Positions 25,382 to 37,852 of a stretch of DNA of 64,000 nucleotides are shown one piece after another. The first letter of the stretch is position 1. Every line of letters starts with the position of its first letter. Source of the stretch: Haloarcula mannanilytica (GTDB taxonomy: Archaea > Halobacteriota > Halobacteria > Halobacteriales > Haloarculaceae); contig NZ_BIXZ01000001.1 in assembly GCF_005406125.1 (NCBI RefSeq), positions 1,302,001 through 1,366,000 of the forward strand, given 5' to 3'. The notes below the pieces were generated by a model that did not search any database, was not told the origin of the DNA, and worked only from the letters and a program-made list of their open reading frames with translations. The translations under genes were made by a program, and so were the position numbers.

Positions 25382-26995
25382 CTATCGGATCGCGGCCACT
25401 AACGCAAGGACGGCAACGAGACAGACCACGAGCCCCGCAACGGCGACCGACGGTTCCACGACGATAGAACCCTGTGCGATACCGGACAGCCCCAACGTCG
25501 CCGCCGCGCCGACACCGCCGACCGCGACGGTCCCGCCGGTGTGGACGAGTTCCGTGCGACGCGTCGCGGCCCCAGTGCCGACCTCGCGTCCGAGCGTCGT
25601 CCCGAACGAGCCGGCGTCCCAGACGACGACGGCACCCACAAGGCCCGCGAGCACCAGCCAGGTCGGGGTGTCAAGCGTCGCGGCAAAGGCGCTCGCCCCG
25701 AACAGCCCGGCGGCGGCGAGCGTGACGCCGGCCGTCCGCTCGCGGAGATAGCTCGTCACCAATGCGATCCACAGCTGTCCCGTGGCGCTGATGACCGCAA
25801 ACAGCGCCAGGACGATTAGCACCAGCGTAACGGTCTCGGCCCCGTACACGTCCAGTATTGGAACGAGGAACTGCTCGACGGCCGCCGCGGCCGGCGTCGC
25901 TCGGAGCGCCGTCTCGATGGCTCCGACTGCCGGGCCCGCGACCGCCACCGCGGCGAGCGTGATGACGCCGCCGCCGACATACGGCGCGAGAACGGTCCCG
26001 ACGCGGTCGGCCGAACTCTGGACTGTCCGCCGGAGGAACCAGACGGCCAGCGAGACAGCCGTCGCGCCGAGGAACAGCCACCAGAGGAGGCCACGGAGAC
26101 CCGGTGCAGCCGTGACTGCGACGATGAGGTCATACAGGACACGCGGGAGCAGTTCGGCCACGGATTCCTGGCCGAGGCCCAGTTCGAACAGCCCGGCGAC
26201 CGGCGCGACCAGCAGGGCGAGTCGGCCCGTCCACCGGAGCGTTCGCTCGGCGGCGGCAAGAGGCCCCTTGATATCGGGCGCTTCGCTCGTCTCCGGGACG
26301 AGTTCGGCAAGCGGCAGGGAATCGATGCCCCGGGCCAGCGCCGCGGCGGCGAGGGCGAGCAACAGACTGAAGATGGCGATGTGCGTCCGCCCGGGAACCG
26401 GGTCGAACACCGGCCCCAGCACCTGTGTGAGGGCCTCACCCAGCAATTGCTGGACGCCAGGGGTCCCGGCGTTGGACTGCAAATAGTCGACGGCTCCGCG
26501 CGCGAACAGCGCCAGGGCGACGGCGAACGGAACGACGGTCGTCCGTACGACGACGCCGCCATAGGTCCCAACGCGGTCGGTGTCGACGACGCCATGGGTG
26601 GCCGCGCTCGCGCCGAAAACGGCAGTGAGACAGCCGAGAACGACGAACACCTGCGACAGCAGCGTGACGACCGCCGGGCGGATGCCGGTCTGTGAGGAGA
26701 CCGGGAACAGTTCGGCACCGAGCGAGACGACCGCGCCGGCGCTGGCGACCGAGAGTCCGACAGCGACCGGCAGCGAGAGGATGCTGGCGAGGACGGTGCC
26801 GACCGCCCGCCATCGGTCCCAGCCGCTCAGCCACAGCGACAGCGCCAGCAGGACGCCGGTCGCCGCACCGACGAGGGCGGCCCGGTCAGCGGAGACGGTT
26901 CCCAGCAGTGCCGCGACCAGCAGCGCCGTCACGCCGACGACGGTGGCGAGGCTGGTCCAGGGCATCCGGGTCGAGAGTGTGGTGTTGTCGTCCAT
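25382..26995 (-). CDS. large polytopic membrane protein of the MoxR/transglutaminase cluster
   Basis: 537 residues with around twelve hydrophobic segments rich in Ala/Val/Leu and few charged loops. The N-terminus (MDDNTTLSTRMPW) is cytoplasmic-like, and acidic residues cluster in the middle loop SLPLAELVPETSEAPDIKG. No transporter signature was recognised; it probably corresponds to a haloarchaeal DUF (7519 from memory, unverified). Its start lies two bases after the DUF58 stop, so the two are translated from the same mRNA. It probably supports the neighbouring envelope proteins. Confidence 0.72.
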   Translation of the reverse strand: MDDNTTLSTRMPWTSLATVVGVTALLVAALLGTVSADRAALVGAATGVLLALSLWLSGWDRWRAVGTVLASILSLPVAVGLSVASAGAVVSLGAELFPVSSQTGIRPAVVTLLSQVFVVLGCLTAVFGASAATHGVVDTDRVGTYGGVVVRTTVVPFAVALALFARGAVDYLQSNAGTPGVQQLLGEALTQVLGPVFDPVPGRTHIAIFSLLLALAAAALARGIDSLPLAELVPETSEAPDIKGPLAAAERTLRWTGRLALLVAPVAGLFELGLGQESVAELLPRVLYDLIVAVTAAPGLRGLLWWLFLGATAVSLAVWFLRRTVQSSADRVGTVLAPYVGGGVITLAAVAVAGPAVGAIETALRATPAAAAVEQFLVPILDVYGAETVTLVLIVLALFAVISATGQLWIALVTSYLRERTAGVTLAAAGLFGASAFAATLDTPTWLVLAGLVGAVVVWDAGSFGTTLGREVGTGAATRRTELVHTGGTVAVGGVGAAATLGLSGIAQGSIVVEPSVAVAGLVVCLVAVLALVAAIR

Positions 26996-26997
26996 GG

Positions 26998-28383
26998 TTA
27001 CACGCTGAACAGGTCCGCGAGCGAGGCCCGCAGCGCCACGTCGATGGGGCTGTCGAGGTCCCAGTCGATGACGGTCGCGCCGGACAGTTCGGCCCGCTGG
27101 AGCCGAGCGGTGCGTTCGACGCCGGCGACGGCCGCCCCGAGTGAGTCGCCGCGAGCCAGCGACGGACTGACCAGCGTCGTCGGGTAGTCACGGACCGCGA
27201 GCGACGACACCAGCGAGACGGGCCAGTCGTCGGCGGCCGGCGAAAACACGACGACCTGCGCGGTCGGCGGCAGGCGGGCGAGCACCGCCAGCAGGTCCGG
27301 GTCATCGACTGTGCCCCCGTCGGCCGTCGTCACCTGTGTGTCGTCCCCAGGGGGCTGGCGGGACTTGGTTCCAGACACGTCAGCGTCACCGGCCGCGTCA
27401 GCCTCCGACTGCCGGGCCGCCGCGCGGCCCACGCTGTCGAACACCTGTCTCGCGTGGGCGGCCGCGTGGCCGCCCGAGGCGTCGACCCACGCCAGCCCGT
27501 CAGGACCGAGCCCGCCGGGGACATCCGATTCAGCCAATCCGACGGCACAGACGCTCGCGACGACGCTAGTCCGGGAGAGGGCGTCAAACAGGCGCTCGGC
27601 AGCGTAGGCCGACAGTTCGGCACCGGTCGGGAACCCCGGCTCCGGCGTCACGCGGGCCGGCGGCCGCGCGTCCACGACCAGCACGGTCCTGACGGCCTGT
27701 TCCTCGCGGTAGTCGATTGTGGTCAGTTCGTCGGTCTTGGCGTAGCGCCGCCAGTCGATGCGGTTGACCGGGTCACCGGGCTGGTAGCTCCGCGTCGAGT
27801 GGAACTCCAGCCCGCTCCCGCCGGTGTCGGTGGGGAGCGTCCCCGCCCGCGGGAGCGTCGCGTCGGCCATCGGCACCTCAGAGACGGTGTTCGAGCAGGT
27901 CAGCGTCCCGTCGCCGGCGACGGGGAGGTCGACGGTCACCTCGTCGCTGGCCGACAGCGTCCGCACCCGCACCGCGGCGGCGTCGAAGGTGTAACTCCCG
28001 CGCTTTGCCATCACGGCGTAGGACAGCGTCGCGCTCTCGTTGGGCCGCAGCGAGGTACAGAGACGTGGCGACCCGTCGACGACGGCCAGTTCCTCGGGCA
28101 CGCCGTCGATGACCCGCACGTCGGTCAGCGAACCGCTGCCGGTGTTCGTAAGCGTGAGTTCGATTTCGACCGGTTCGCCCGGTGTCGGCTGAGCGTCGGA
28201 GACGGAACGGGCCGCCTGCAAGTCGGTCCCCGCCGGCACCCGCGACAGTGCGCCGTAGGCGACGTAGATGAGCGGTATCGCGGTCGCCGCGAGCAACAGC
28301 GGCTCCGCGGTCAGCAGCGAGACGCTAACGAGAAACAGCGCGGCTGCGAGGCCACCGCTCCAGCGGCGAACACGACGGTGCAT
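26998..28383 (-). CDS. DUF58-domain membrane-anchored protein
   Basis: 461 residues. Two N-terminal membrane helices (about 9-46) lead to a COG1361-like beta region (about 60-160: GEPVEIELTLTNTGSGSLTDVRVIDGVP). The DUF58 signature follows: GLEFHSTRSYQPGDPVNRIDWRRYAKTDELTTIDYREE, then VRTVLVVDAR as the first strand of a von Willebrand-A-like fold. DUF58 proteins are the usual partner of MoxR ATPases. It sits two bases after the DUF7269-like gene and two before the polytopic gene in a tight operon. Confidence 0.9.
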   Translation of the reverse strand: MHRRVRRWSGGLAAALFLVSVSLLTAEPLLLAATAIPLIYVAYGALSRVPAGTDLQAARSVSDAQPTPGEPVEIELTLTNTGSGSLTDVRVIDGVPEELAVVDGSPRLCTSLRPNESATLSYAVMAKRGSYTFDAAAVRVRTLSASDEVTVDLPVAGDGTLTCSNTVSEVPMADATLPRAGTLPTDTGGSGLEFHSTRSYQPGDPVNRIDWRRYAKTDELTTIDYREEQAVRTVLVVDARPPARVTPEPGFPTGAELSAYAAERLFDALSRTSVVASVCAVGLAESDVPGGLGPDGLAWVDASGGHAAAHARQVFDSVGRAAARQSEADAAGDADVSGTKSRQPPGDDTQVTTADGGTVDDPDLLAVLARLPPTAQVVVFSPAADDWPVSLVSSLAVRDYPTTLVSPSLARGDSLGAAVAGVERTARLQRAELSGATVIDWDLDSPIDVALRASLADLFSV

Positions 28384-28385
28384 CG

Positions 28386-28985
28386 TCAGCGTTCACCCCC
28401 CGACACCCGCTCGATAGCGTCGACCGTCCGGCGGATGCGGCGACGGCGCTCGCTCTCGGGGTCGAGCCACAGGCGGAGCCGGGCCAGCAGCGACTGGGGG
28501 TCCGTCGGCGAGAGCAGCGCCGCCGCGACAGCATCGTCGGTCCAGGTCCCCGCCCGCACGGCTTGGCGGGCCTCCGCCTGCGAAACGCCGACACCGATAG
28601 CGTAGGCCGTCGTCGCCGCCGTTGCGAGCCGCTCGGTGACGGTGTCCATCGCCGAATCGTCGCCCGCAACCGCGTCGTCGATAGCCGCGTCGATGTCGGC
28701 GGCGAACAGCCGCCCCTCCGTCGCTGTGACGGCCTCGGGCGGGCTGTCGACGGCCACATCGAAGGCGGTCGCCGAGCCACCGCCGAGGAGTCCACCGAGC
28801 CAGCCGGCGAGAACCGCACAGAGCCCGACGACCAGGCTCCCGGCGAGGAGGGCGGTCGTCGGGGTAACAGCGGCGAGCAGCGCGACCAGCGATTCGCCGG
28901 CGACCATCGGCGCGAAAACGAGGGCGGCCGCGACAGCGGTCGCCAGCAGCCCCACAGTCCCGAAGACGACCGTTCGTAGGTGCAT
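28386..28985 (-). CDS. membrane protein with C-terminal helical domain (DUF7269-like)
   Basis: 199 residues from ATG 28985, which overlaps the stop of the transglutaminase gene (TGATG). Two hydrophobic segments (about 5-30 and 38-68) are followed by a soluble helical domain with ADIDAAIDDAVAGDDSAMDTVTERLATAATTAYAIGVG and a basic ESERRRRIRRTVDAIERV end. It may be an accessory or inner-leaflet partner of the transglutaminase and DUF58 proteins. The family number is remembered, not checked. Confidence 0.72.
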   Translation of the reverse strand: MHLRTVVFGTVGLLATAVAAALVFAPMVAGESLVALLAAVTPTTALLAGSLVVGLCAVLAGWLGGLLGGGSATAFDVAVDSPPEAVTATEGRLFAADIDAAIDDAVAGDDSAMDTVTERLATAATTAYAIGVGVSQAEARQAVRAGTWTDDAVAAALLSPTDPQSLLARLRLWLDPESERRRRIRRTVDAIERVSGGER

Positions 28986-31765
28986 CAGGCCCGTCCCTCC
29001 GTTGGGTCGTCGGTGTCGTCGGTCGCGCCGGACTGCTGCCTGGCGGCCGCTTCGATGGTCCGAATCGCGTCCTCGACGGCCGCCACGTGCTCCTGTGGGT
29101 CCCGCTGGCCGTACTCGACCGCCCGGAAGGCGTCCCGGACCGTCCGAACCGCGGCCGGCGGGAGGCCGTCCCGTTCGATGGCGTGGGTCGCAATCTCGCC
29201 GGGCGTCCGCGTCCAGTACCGTCGGAGCGAGACGTGGGTCAGGAACCGCGTCCACGCCTCGCGGATGGTGACGCGGGCCGCGGGCGTCCCGTCGTCGCCG
29301 TTTGGTTCGGTCGCGGAGACGGCCGTCACCGCGCCGCTGGCCGCGTCTCCGGCCGCCGAAAGGCGGGTATCAACCCACGCCCGCAGTGCGTCCAGCAGCG
29401 CCGCCGGCGACCGGCGGCCGGCGAGCAAATCCCGCAGCGCCGTGAGAGTGAATGCGAGTCGCGTGCGAAAGCGGCCCAGCAGGTCGTCGAGCACCACAGC
29501 GACACCGACCAGCGCCCCGACAGCGAGTTCGCGTGCGGACCGAAGCCACTCCCACAGCGTCTCCGCCGTGACGTTCCGCCGACGAGCGCCGACGACGGTT
29601 CCGGCGATGAGCGCACCGAGAGCGGCCGCGACGGCCGCGGCGTTGACGAACAGGCCGCCGACAGTCGTCGTGGCCGTCTGGCCGTACTTCGAGACCGCAA
29701 TCGTGGTACTGGACGCGAGCGGCAGGCCGACCGTCGCCCGGCCGGTCGCACCGGTCCGAGTCATCGGCTCCCCGCCGACCGCGACCGTGGCGTTCGTGAC
29801 CGGCTCGCCGCCCATCGTCGCGTTCACCGTCTGGCCGCTGACGGGCAGCGCCAGGGGCAGCGTCGGCGTCGTCGCCACGGAGAGCCGTTCGAGCGCGACG
29901 GTCGTGTTGCCACTGACGGCCTCCCGCTCGACGGCAATCGAGACGTTACCGGGTTCGGTCGGAAGCGTGACCGCTGCACGCCCCTGCCGGTCCGTCGTCG
30001 CTACCTGCTCGCCGTCGAGCAACACGTCGCCGTCACGCACCGGGACGCCGTCGACGGTTGCGGTGACGGTCACCTCGCCACCGGTGACCTGCTCGCCGGT
30101 GACACTCACCGACACGGTGGTGTTCAGTTCGTAGCTCGCGTTCGTCGACTGCTGGGCCTGCGGACCAGCGACAGCAAAGGAGCGTCCGCTATCCCGCGGT
30201 ACCGACGGAACGGCGAGCGATGCCTCGTCATCGGGTGCATCGACGGTTATCGTCAGTTCGTCATCGTAGGGGACCGTCCCGGAGACGGTGCCGTCCGGTC
30301 CCGTCGTCCCGACCGGCTCGCCGTTGAAGGACACGTCGGCACCTTCGACCGGCGCGCCGTCACGGGTCACCGTCGCTGCCACCGCCGCACCCGGTGTCGC
30401 CGTCCGGTTGAGTTCGACGACGAACTCGCCGGACTCGGAAACGGTCTGTCCCTCGCCCGAGTCGCTGGCTCCATCGCCATCACCGGTCTCGTCTGCACTC
30501 GTCTCAGTGCCCGTCGATTCCTCGCTCTGTGACTCCTGGCCGTCCACACCGGTCGTTGTCTCGTCTGTCGGCGTCTCGTCCGTCGGCGTGCCGACGGCGA
30601 ACTCCTCGCCGGGACTTCCGGACTCAGAGGCGCTGTATTCCTGGCTGCTGTTTTGCATCGCCTGCTGTTCGGATTCCAGGCGTTCCCGGCCCGGCGTCGG
30701 ATCGAACTGCACCCAGCCGACGCCCTCGAAGTACACCTCGACCCACGCGTGGGCGTTCATCCCGCGGACGGTGTACTCGTTCTGGCCGGTCCGCTCGCCG
30801 GTCGAGTAGCCGACGACGTATCGGGCCGGGATGTCCTGGCTCCGCAGCATCACCGCCATCGAGGTGGCGAAGTACTCGCAGTACCCCTCGTCCATCTGGA
30901 AGATGAACTCAGTGGCCACGTCGTCCTCGGGCGGCTGGCTGACGTTCAGCGAGTAGTTCTTGTTCGCCTCCAGCCACTGCTCGATGGTCACCGCCGTCTC
31001 GTAGGGCGAGTCGCTGTCTTCGGTCAGCCGGTCGGTGAACGGTCCCACCTGGGCCGAGGTCGACGCCGGCACGCCCGTGTAGCGCGATTCGATTTCGTCG
31101 GGGTAGTCACGGCCACTCGTCTGTAGCACCTCGGGGTCGTCGGGCGGCGTCACGCTGGTCGCACTGTAGGTCGTTCCGGCTGGCAGCGGTCGTTCGGACG
31201 TGACTGCGCCGTACTCGGTGACCAGCACGTTCTCACGCGAGACGGATTTCGGCCGCCAGACGGTCGGCAACGACGTGGCGGACTTGGCCAGTCGCACCTC
31301 GTAATCGACCGTCGAGTCGGTCATTCCATCGACCGCCATCGCCCCCTCGTAGGCCTGCGGGTCCGCACGGCCGTCCCATCCCGTGCCGGTGTAGGTTTCG
31401 TACGCGCCCGTCCGCCAATAGGCCGGTTCGGAGCTCGTGACGGTGAAATGTGGCTCCGTGTTCTGAGACTGGTACGGACTGTCGCCGCTGTCGAGTGAGC
31501 CACCGACGCTAGTCTGGCTTCCTGGGTTCAGTGCGCCGAGTTGGCCCCCGCTGCCCCCGGTCGAGGTCCCCCCGGCCTCCCCGAACGGGTTCTCCTGTGG
31601 GAGGGGGATAAGGGACTCCATCGGGCTCTGTGTCCCACCGGGGGACAGAACCGGGAGCATCGCCGTCGCCAGCACCACGGCGACGACACACACGGCGGTG
31701 AGCAGGACCCGGAGGTAGTCCCTGTCTGCCGATACATCTTCGAAGGGCGAGTCGTCGGAGACCAC
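28985..31765 (-). CDS. large transglutaminase-like exported protein (TgpA-type)
   Basis: 926 residues. One N-terminal membrane segment (about 18-40), a Gly/Ser/Pro-rich spacer, then a beta domain and the transglutaminase core with candidate triad Cys296 (GYCEYFA), His339 (GMNAHAWVEV) and Asp355 (WVQFDPTPG). A Thr/Glu/Ser-rich linker (about 385-440) and repeated Ig-like segments (SFNGEPVGTTGPDGTVSGTVPY) follow. A second membrane helix (LFVNAAAVAAALGALIAG) and a cytoplasmic DUF4129-like helical domain end it. TgpA relatives cross-link or cleave wall proteins. GTG 31765 is the start; no upstream ATG fits. First gene of the operon. Confidence 0.85.
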   Translation of the reverse strand: MVSDDSPFEDVSADRDYLRVLLTAVCVVAVVLATAMLPVLSPGGTQSPMESLIPLPQENPFGEAGGTSTGGSGGQLGALNPGSQTSVGGSLDSGDSPYQSQNTEPHFTVTSSEPAYWRTGAYETYTGTGWDGRADPQAYEGAMAVDGMTDSTVDYEVRLAKSATSLPTVWRPKSVSRENVLVTEYGAVTSERPLPAGTTYSATSVTPPDDPEVLQTSGRDYPDEIESRYTGVPASTSAQVGPFTDRLTEDSDSPYETAVTIEQWLEANKNYSLNVSQPPEDDVATEFIFQMDEGYCEYFATSMAVMLRSQDIPARYVVGYSTGERTGQNEYTVRGMNAHAWVEVYFEGVGWVQFDPTPGRERLESEQQAMQNSSQEYSASESGSPGEEFAVGTPTDETPTDETTTGVDGQESQSEESTGTETSADETGDGDGASDSGEGQTVSESGEFVVELNRTATPGAAVAATVTRDGAPVEGADVSFNGEPVGTTGPDGTVSGTVPYDDELTITVDAPDDEASLAVPSVPRDSGRSFAVAGPQAQQSTNASYELNTTVSVSVTGEQVTGGEVTVTATVDGVPVRDGDVLLDGEQVATTDRQGRAAVTLPTEPGNVSIAVEREAVSGNTTVALERLSVATTPTLPLALPVSGQTVNATMGGEPVTNATVAVGGEPMTRTGATGRATVGLPLASSTTIAVSKYGQTATTTVGGLFVNAAAVAAALGALIAGTVVGARRRNVTAETLWEWLRSARELAVGALVGVAVVLDDLLGRFRTRLAFTLTALRDLLAGRRSPAALLDALRAWVDTRLSAAGDAASGAVTAVSATEPNGDDGTPAARVTIREAWTRFLTHVSLRRYWTRTPGEIATHAIERDGLPPAAVRTVRDAFRAVEYGQRDPQEHVAAVEDAIRTIEAAARQQSGATDDTDDPTEGRA

Positions 31766-31938
31766 GTCGGATTACCGTATCGTCCCGGCGCTGTCGGCAT
31801 AAATCTGCTGTCAGTGGCGGGGACGGCGTACCGCTCGTCGCGTTCTGGAGACGGGCGTCCCGTGTCGGCCGGCATCGAACGAGCCACACGCCGGCGGACT
31901 GACCCACTGTGTCGGACCGGACAGTTCAGGTATTAAGG

Positions 31939-31948
31939 GGTACGTACC
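31939..31948. promoter_or_regulatory. palindrome in the divergent transglutaminase / beta-helix promoter
   Basis: GGTACGTACC is a perfect ten-base palindrome between two divergent promoters. A TATA-like TATTATAAG follows 12 bases later toward the beta-helix gene. It could be an operator shared by both genes; it is short enough to be chance. Confidence 0.3.
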
Positions 31949-32002
31949 GGTCAGACGAGTATTATAAGCGGTTATTGCGGGCGGCCGGGCAGCCGAACGT
32001 GC

Positions 32003-33370
32003 ATGCAGACTGACACCAACGGAGCTGGTACTGCGTCGCGACAATCGGACTGGCAGGCGTCGCGCCGGTCCGTGCTATCGAGTATCGGTGCCGCGGCGGG
32101 CATCGGACTGTTCAGCGGCAGCGAGCAGGCACAGGCGGGCGCTGGACTACCGGGCGCAGGGGCGCTGTTCTTCGTCACGACCGGAGCCGGACAGTCGAAC
32201 GGGGGAGGGAACGGAAATGCCAACGGCAACGGAAACGGGAACGGCAACGGCACGGAGTATCTGGTACTCGACAGCGGCCGCGGCAAGGTCGCGTTCACGA
32301 CCGGCGGCACCGCTGACGAGGCGTTTCAGTACGCCTTCGACAACGTCCCGGACAGCGGCGGAGCCGTCATCGCCAGCGCCGACACCTTCCACTTCGGTGG
32401 GCCGGCGACGATGGGCGACAACACCGCGCTGACCGGTCAGCAGGGGACTCGCTTCGTCGCCACACAGACCGGAACGGACGAGGACCCCGCGCCGTCGGAG
32501 TCCCAGTCGAACCCGCTGGCGACCGGGCACGACCTCATTCGCGTGCGCGGTAACAACACTGCTGTCACCGACATCGAGTTCGACGCCAACGGCACGCAAC
32601 TGAGCAATCAGGCCATCCAGGCCGACCAGTGTGACAGCGTCTACATCGCCCGCAACCGCACGGTGAACGGCTTCCAGATGGCGCTGTCGTTCACGCGCTG
32701 TACGGGCGTAACCGTCGCGCACAACGAAGTCCTCAATCCGAACTGGTACGGCATCACCAGCCGTGCCGCACCGACCGGCAGCGACCGGGACCTCCGGCAA
32801 TCCAGCGACGTTGTCATCGCCGGCAACCGCGTCGTCGGCGTGAAGTTCAACAACATCGCCCCGTACAACGTCTCGAACTTCGCCGTCATCGGGAACGTCG
32901 CCGTCGACGGCGGCCACAGCCTCATCGCCTGCTCGCCGGCCCAGCGCGGAACCATCGTCGGGAACGTCTGTCGGGACCTGACCGAGTTCGCGCCCGACCC
33001 CGGCGGCGAGGCCGGCATCGAAATCGAGTACAAGGAAACGCACCTCCGAGACGAGGTGGCCGGAACCCCCGAAGCCCGGTCGTCAGACATCACGATCTCG
33101 GGCAATCAGGTCGACAGCTGTCCGGTCGGCATCCTCGCGCGGACGGTCCCGGCGGACGCGGACAACACCGAGGCACGGACCGAGAAGCGACCGTACAGTT
33201 TCACAATCACGGGTAACACGGTCACCGACGCGTCGGCGGCCGGCATCCGACTCCGCTCGGGCGACGCTGGCGTGGTGGCGACGAACACGGTCCGCAACGC
33301 CGGGACTGCTATCGACATCGACACGGAGTACACTGCAGGCATCGAGCAGGGACTGAACGTCACCCGTTGA
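32003..33370 (+). CDS. secreted right-handed beta-helix protein (Tat substrate)
   Basis: 455 residues. A Tat signal (ASRRSVLSSIGAAAGIGLFSG) gives export in folded form. Near residues 70-83 is a run of Asn-Gly repeats, followed by a parallel beta-helix with many N-x-V and GNxV rungs (VVIAGNRVVG, FAVIGNVAVDGG, GTIVGNVCRDL, ITISGNQVDSC, FTITGNTVTDA). This is the NosD/pectate-lyase superfold, used by polysaccharide lyases, hydrolases or surface adhesins. No catalytic aspartate set is certain. Divergent from the transglutaminase operon, with a TATA-like box 30-45 bases before ATG 32003. Confidence 0.8.
   Translation: MQTDTNGAGTASRQSDWQASRRSVLSSIGAAAGIGLFSGSEQAQAGAGLPGAGALFFVTTGAGQSNGGGNGNANGNGNGNGNGTEYLVLDSGRGKVAFTTGGTADEAFQYAFDNVPDSGGAVIASADTFHFGGPATMGDNTALTGQQGTRFVATQTGTDEDPAPSESQSNPLATGHDLIRVRGNNTAVTDIEFDANGTQLSNQAIQADQCDSVYIARNRTVNGFQMALSFTRCTGVTVAHNEVLNPNWYGITSRAAPTGSDRDLRQSSDVVIAGNRVVGVKFNNIAPYNVSNFAVIGNVAVDGGHSLIACSPAQRGTIVGNVCRDLTEFAPDPGGEAGIEIEYKETHLRDEVAGTPEARSSDITISGNQVDSCPVGILARTVPADADNTEARTEKRPYSFTITGNTVTDASAAGIRLRSGDAGVVATNTVRNAGTAIDIDTEYTAGIEQGLNVTR
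32210..32251 (+). repeat. AACGGN hexamer run coding Asn-Gly repeats
   Basis: Seven near-identical hexamers, five of them AACGG plus one variable base, encode alternating Asn and Gly between the Tat signal and the beta-helix. Low-complexity DNA of this kind can change length by slippage. Confidence 0.75.
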
Positions 33371-33426
33371 GGCGGTTCGGGAGGGGGTTGTAAGATATAA
33401 ACCGCCGGCCCGCAAACGACACGGCA

Positions 33427-33702
33427 ATGACCGACGACGAGGAGACGGTCCAGTGCTGGCTGGTCGAACGCTCTAGTTTCGGCGACGAGCGCATGGTGAC
33501 GCTCATCTACGCGCCGCCCGAGGGCGACCGCCACCTGACCAAACAGCTCTCGCCGAACCTGCTCAGGCGCAAACGGATTACGGCGGCCATCGATGTCGAA
33601 CCCGAACGGTTGGAACCGATAAATGACGAGGAGACCCGGGAGCGCTATGCCACGGAGGCCCAGCGGATGGCCGAGCGCCACGACCCCGAGGCCGAAGTGT
33701 AA
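33427..33702 (+). CDS. uncharacterised small acidic haloarchaeal protein
   Basis: 91 residues, acidic and soluble: ETVQCWLVERSSFGDERMVTLIYAPPEGDRHLTKQLS, then the basic patch LLRRKRITAAIDV and an acidic tail. It looks like a single small beta-barrel followed by a helix. No metal ligands or membrane helix. Followed by a hairpin and T-run terminator. I do not recognise a family. Confidence 0.6.
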   Translation: MTDDEETVQCWLVERSSFGDERMVTLIYAPPEGDRHLTKQLSPNLLRRKRITAAIDVEPERLEPINDEETRERYATEAQRMAERHDPEAEV

Positions 33703-33714
33703 GCGGCCCCGAGA

Positions 33715-33742
33715 CGGGCTGAGCCCGCGTTCTGACTTTTTT
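33715..33742 (+). terminator. hairpin plus T-run terminator
   Basis: CGGGC-TGA-GCCCG (33715-33727) is followed ten bases later by six T residues (33737-33742), after the small acidic gene and before the ABC promoter. Confidence 0.5.
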
Positions 33743-33766
33743 GCGTGATAACTGGAACACGAAAGA

Positions 33767-33774
33767 CTATACAC
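33767..33774 (+). promoter_or_regulatory. TATA-like box of the ABC-transporter operon
   Basis: CTATACAC lies 23-30 bases before the ATG at 33797, consistent with a leaderless transcript for the ATPase-permease pair. Confidence 0.5.
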
Positions 33775-33796
33775 GCGGCCGTCACAAACCGGCCGT

Positions 33797-34725
33797 ATGG
33801 CAGCGATAGAACTGGATGGCGTCACCAAGCAGTTCGGGAGTCTCACCGCGCTGCAAGGGGTCGACCTCACCGTCGAGGAGGGCGAAATCTTCGGCTTCCT
33901 CGGCCCGAACGGGGCCGGGAAGTCGACGACGATCAACATCCTCCTAGATTTCGTCCGCGCGACCGACGGGTCGGCGACGGTGCTCGGCCACGACATCCAC
34001 GAAGAACCGAAGCAGATCCGTGCCCGCACTGGTGTCCTCCCCGAAGGCTACGACGTGTACGACCGGCTCACCGGTCGCCAGCATCTCTCCTTTGTCATCG
34101 AATCGAAAGGCGCAGACAACGACCCCGACACGTTAGCCGAGCGGGTCGGCATCGCCGATGCAATCGACCGCAAGGCCGGGGGCTACTCCAAAGGGATGCA
34201 ACAGCGCCTCGTGTTGGCGATGGCGCTCGTCGGCGAACCGGATCTCCTCATTCTGGACGAGCCGACGACCGGGCTCGACCCCAACGGCGCACGGCTGATG
34301 CGGGAACTCATCCGTGAGGAGAACGAGCGCGGCGCGACCGTCTTCTTCTCCAGTCACATCCTCGGGCAGGTCGAGGCCGTCTGTGACACGGTCGGCATCC
34401 TGCAGGACGGTCGCCTCATCGCGAAAGACAGCGTCGCTGGCCTGCGGGAGGCTGCCGCGGGGGACACCGTCCTCCGCGTGACGCTTGCCGACGGCGACGG
34501 CACCGACGACGTGATTACAGCTATCAAGGGCATCGACGCGGTGTCGGGGGTGACCGTGGACGGAAACACGCTCTCGGTCACCTGCGACGGCGACGCGAAG
34601 ATGGCCGTCCTCAACGCCGTCGAGGAGAACGGCCGCGAAGTCGCCAACTTCGACACCGAAGAGGCCTCGCTCGATGAAGTGTTCGCGGCCTACACCGAGT
34701 CACAAGAACAACAGGAGGTCGACGC

Positions 34726-34729
<4 letters not shown>
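33797..34729 (+). CDS. ABC transporter ATP-binding protein
   Basis: 310 residues. Walker A GPNGAGKST (37-45), Q-loop region, signature GYSKGMQQRL (a relaxed LSGGQ), Walker B LLILDEPTTGLDP and H-loop FFSSHIL are all present. The C-terminal ~90 residues form the regulatory domain typical of ABC-2 exporter ATPases (natural-product, sodium or copper efflux subfamily). It ends with ATGA overlapping the permease start. Substrate unknown. Confidence 0.92.
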
Positions 34730-37812
<3,083 letters not shown>

Positions 37813-37852
37813 CTACTACGTTGGGGCATGCGAAGCAGTTGTGACCTATCCC

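Noticed and set aside
32210-32251. Possible CRISPR-like repeat run
   Set aside because: Short uninterrupted hexamers in a coding frame with no spacers; it is a codon repeat. No CRISPR array was seen in the window.
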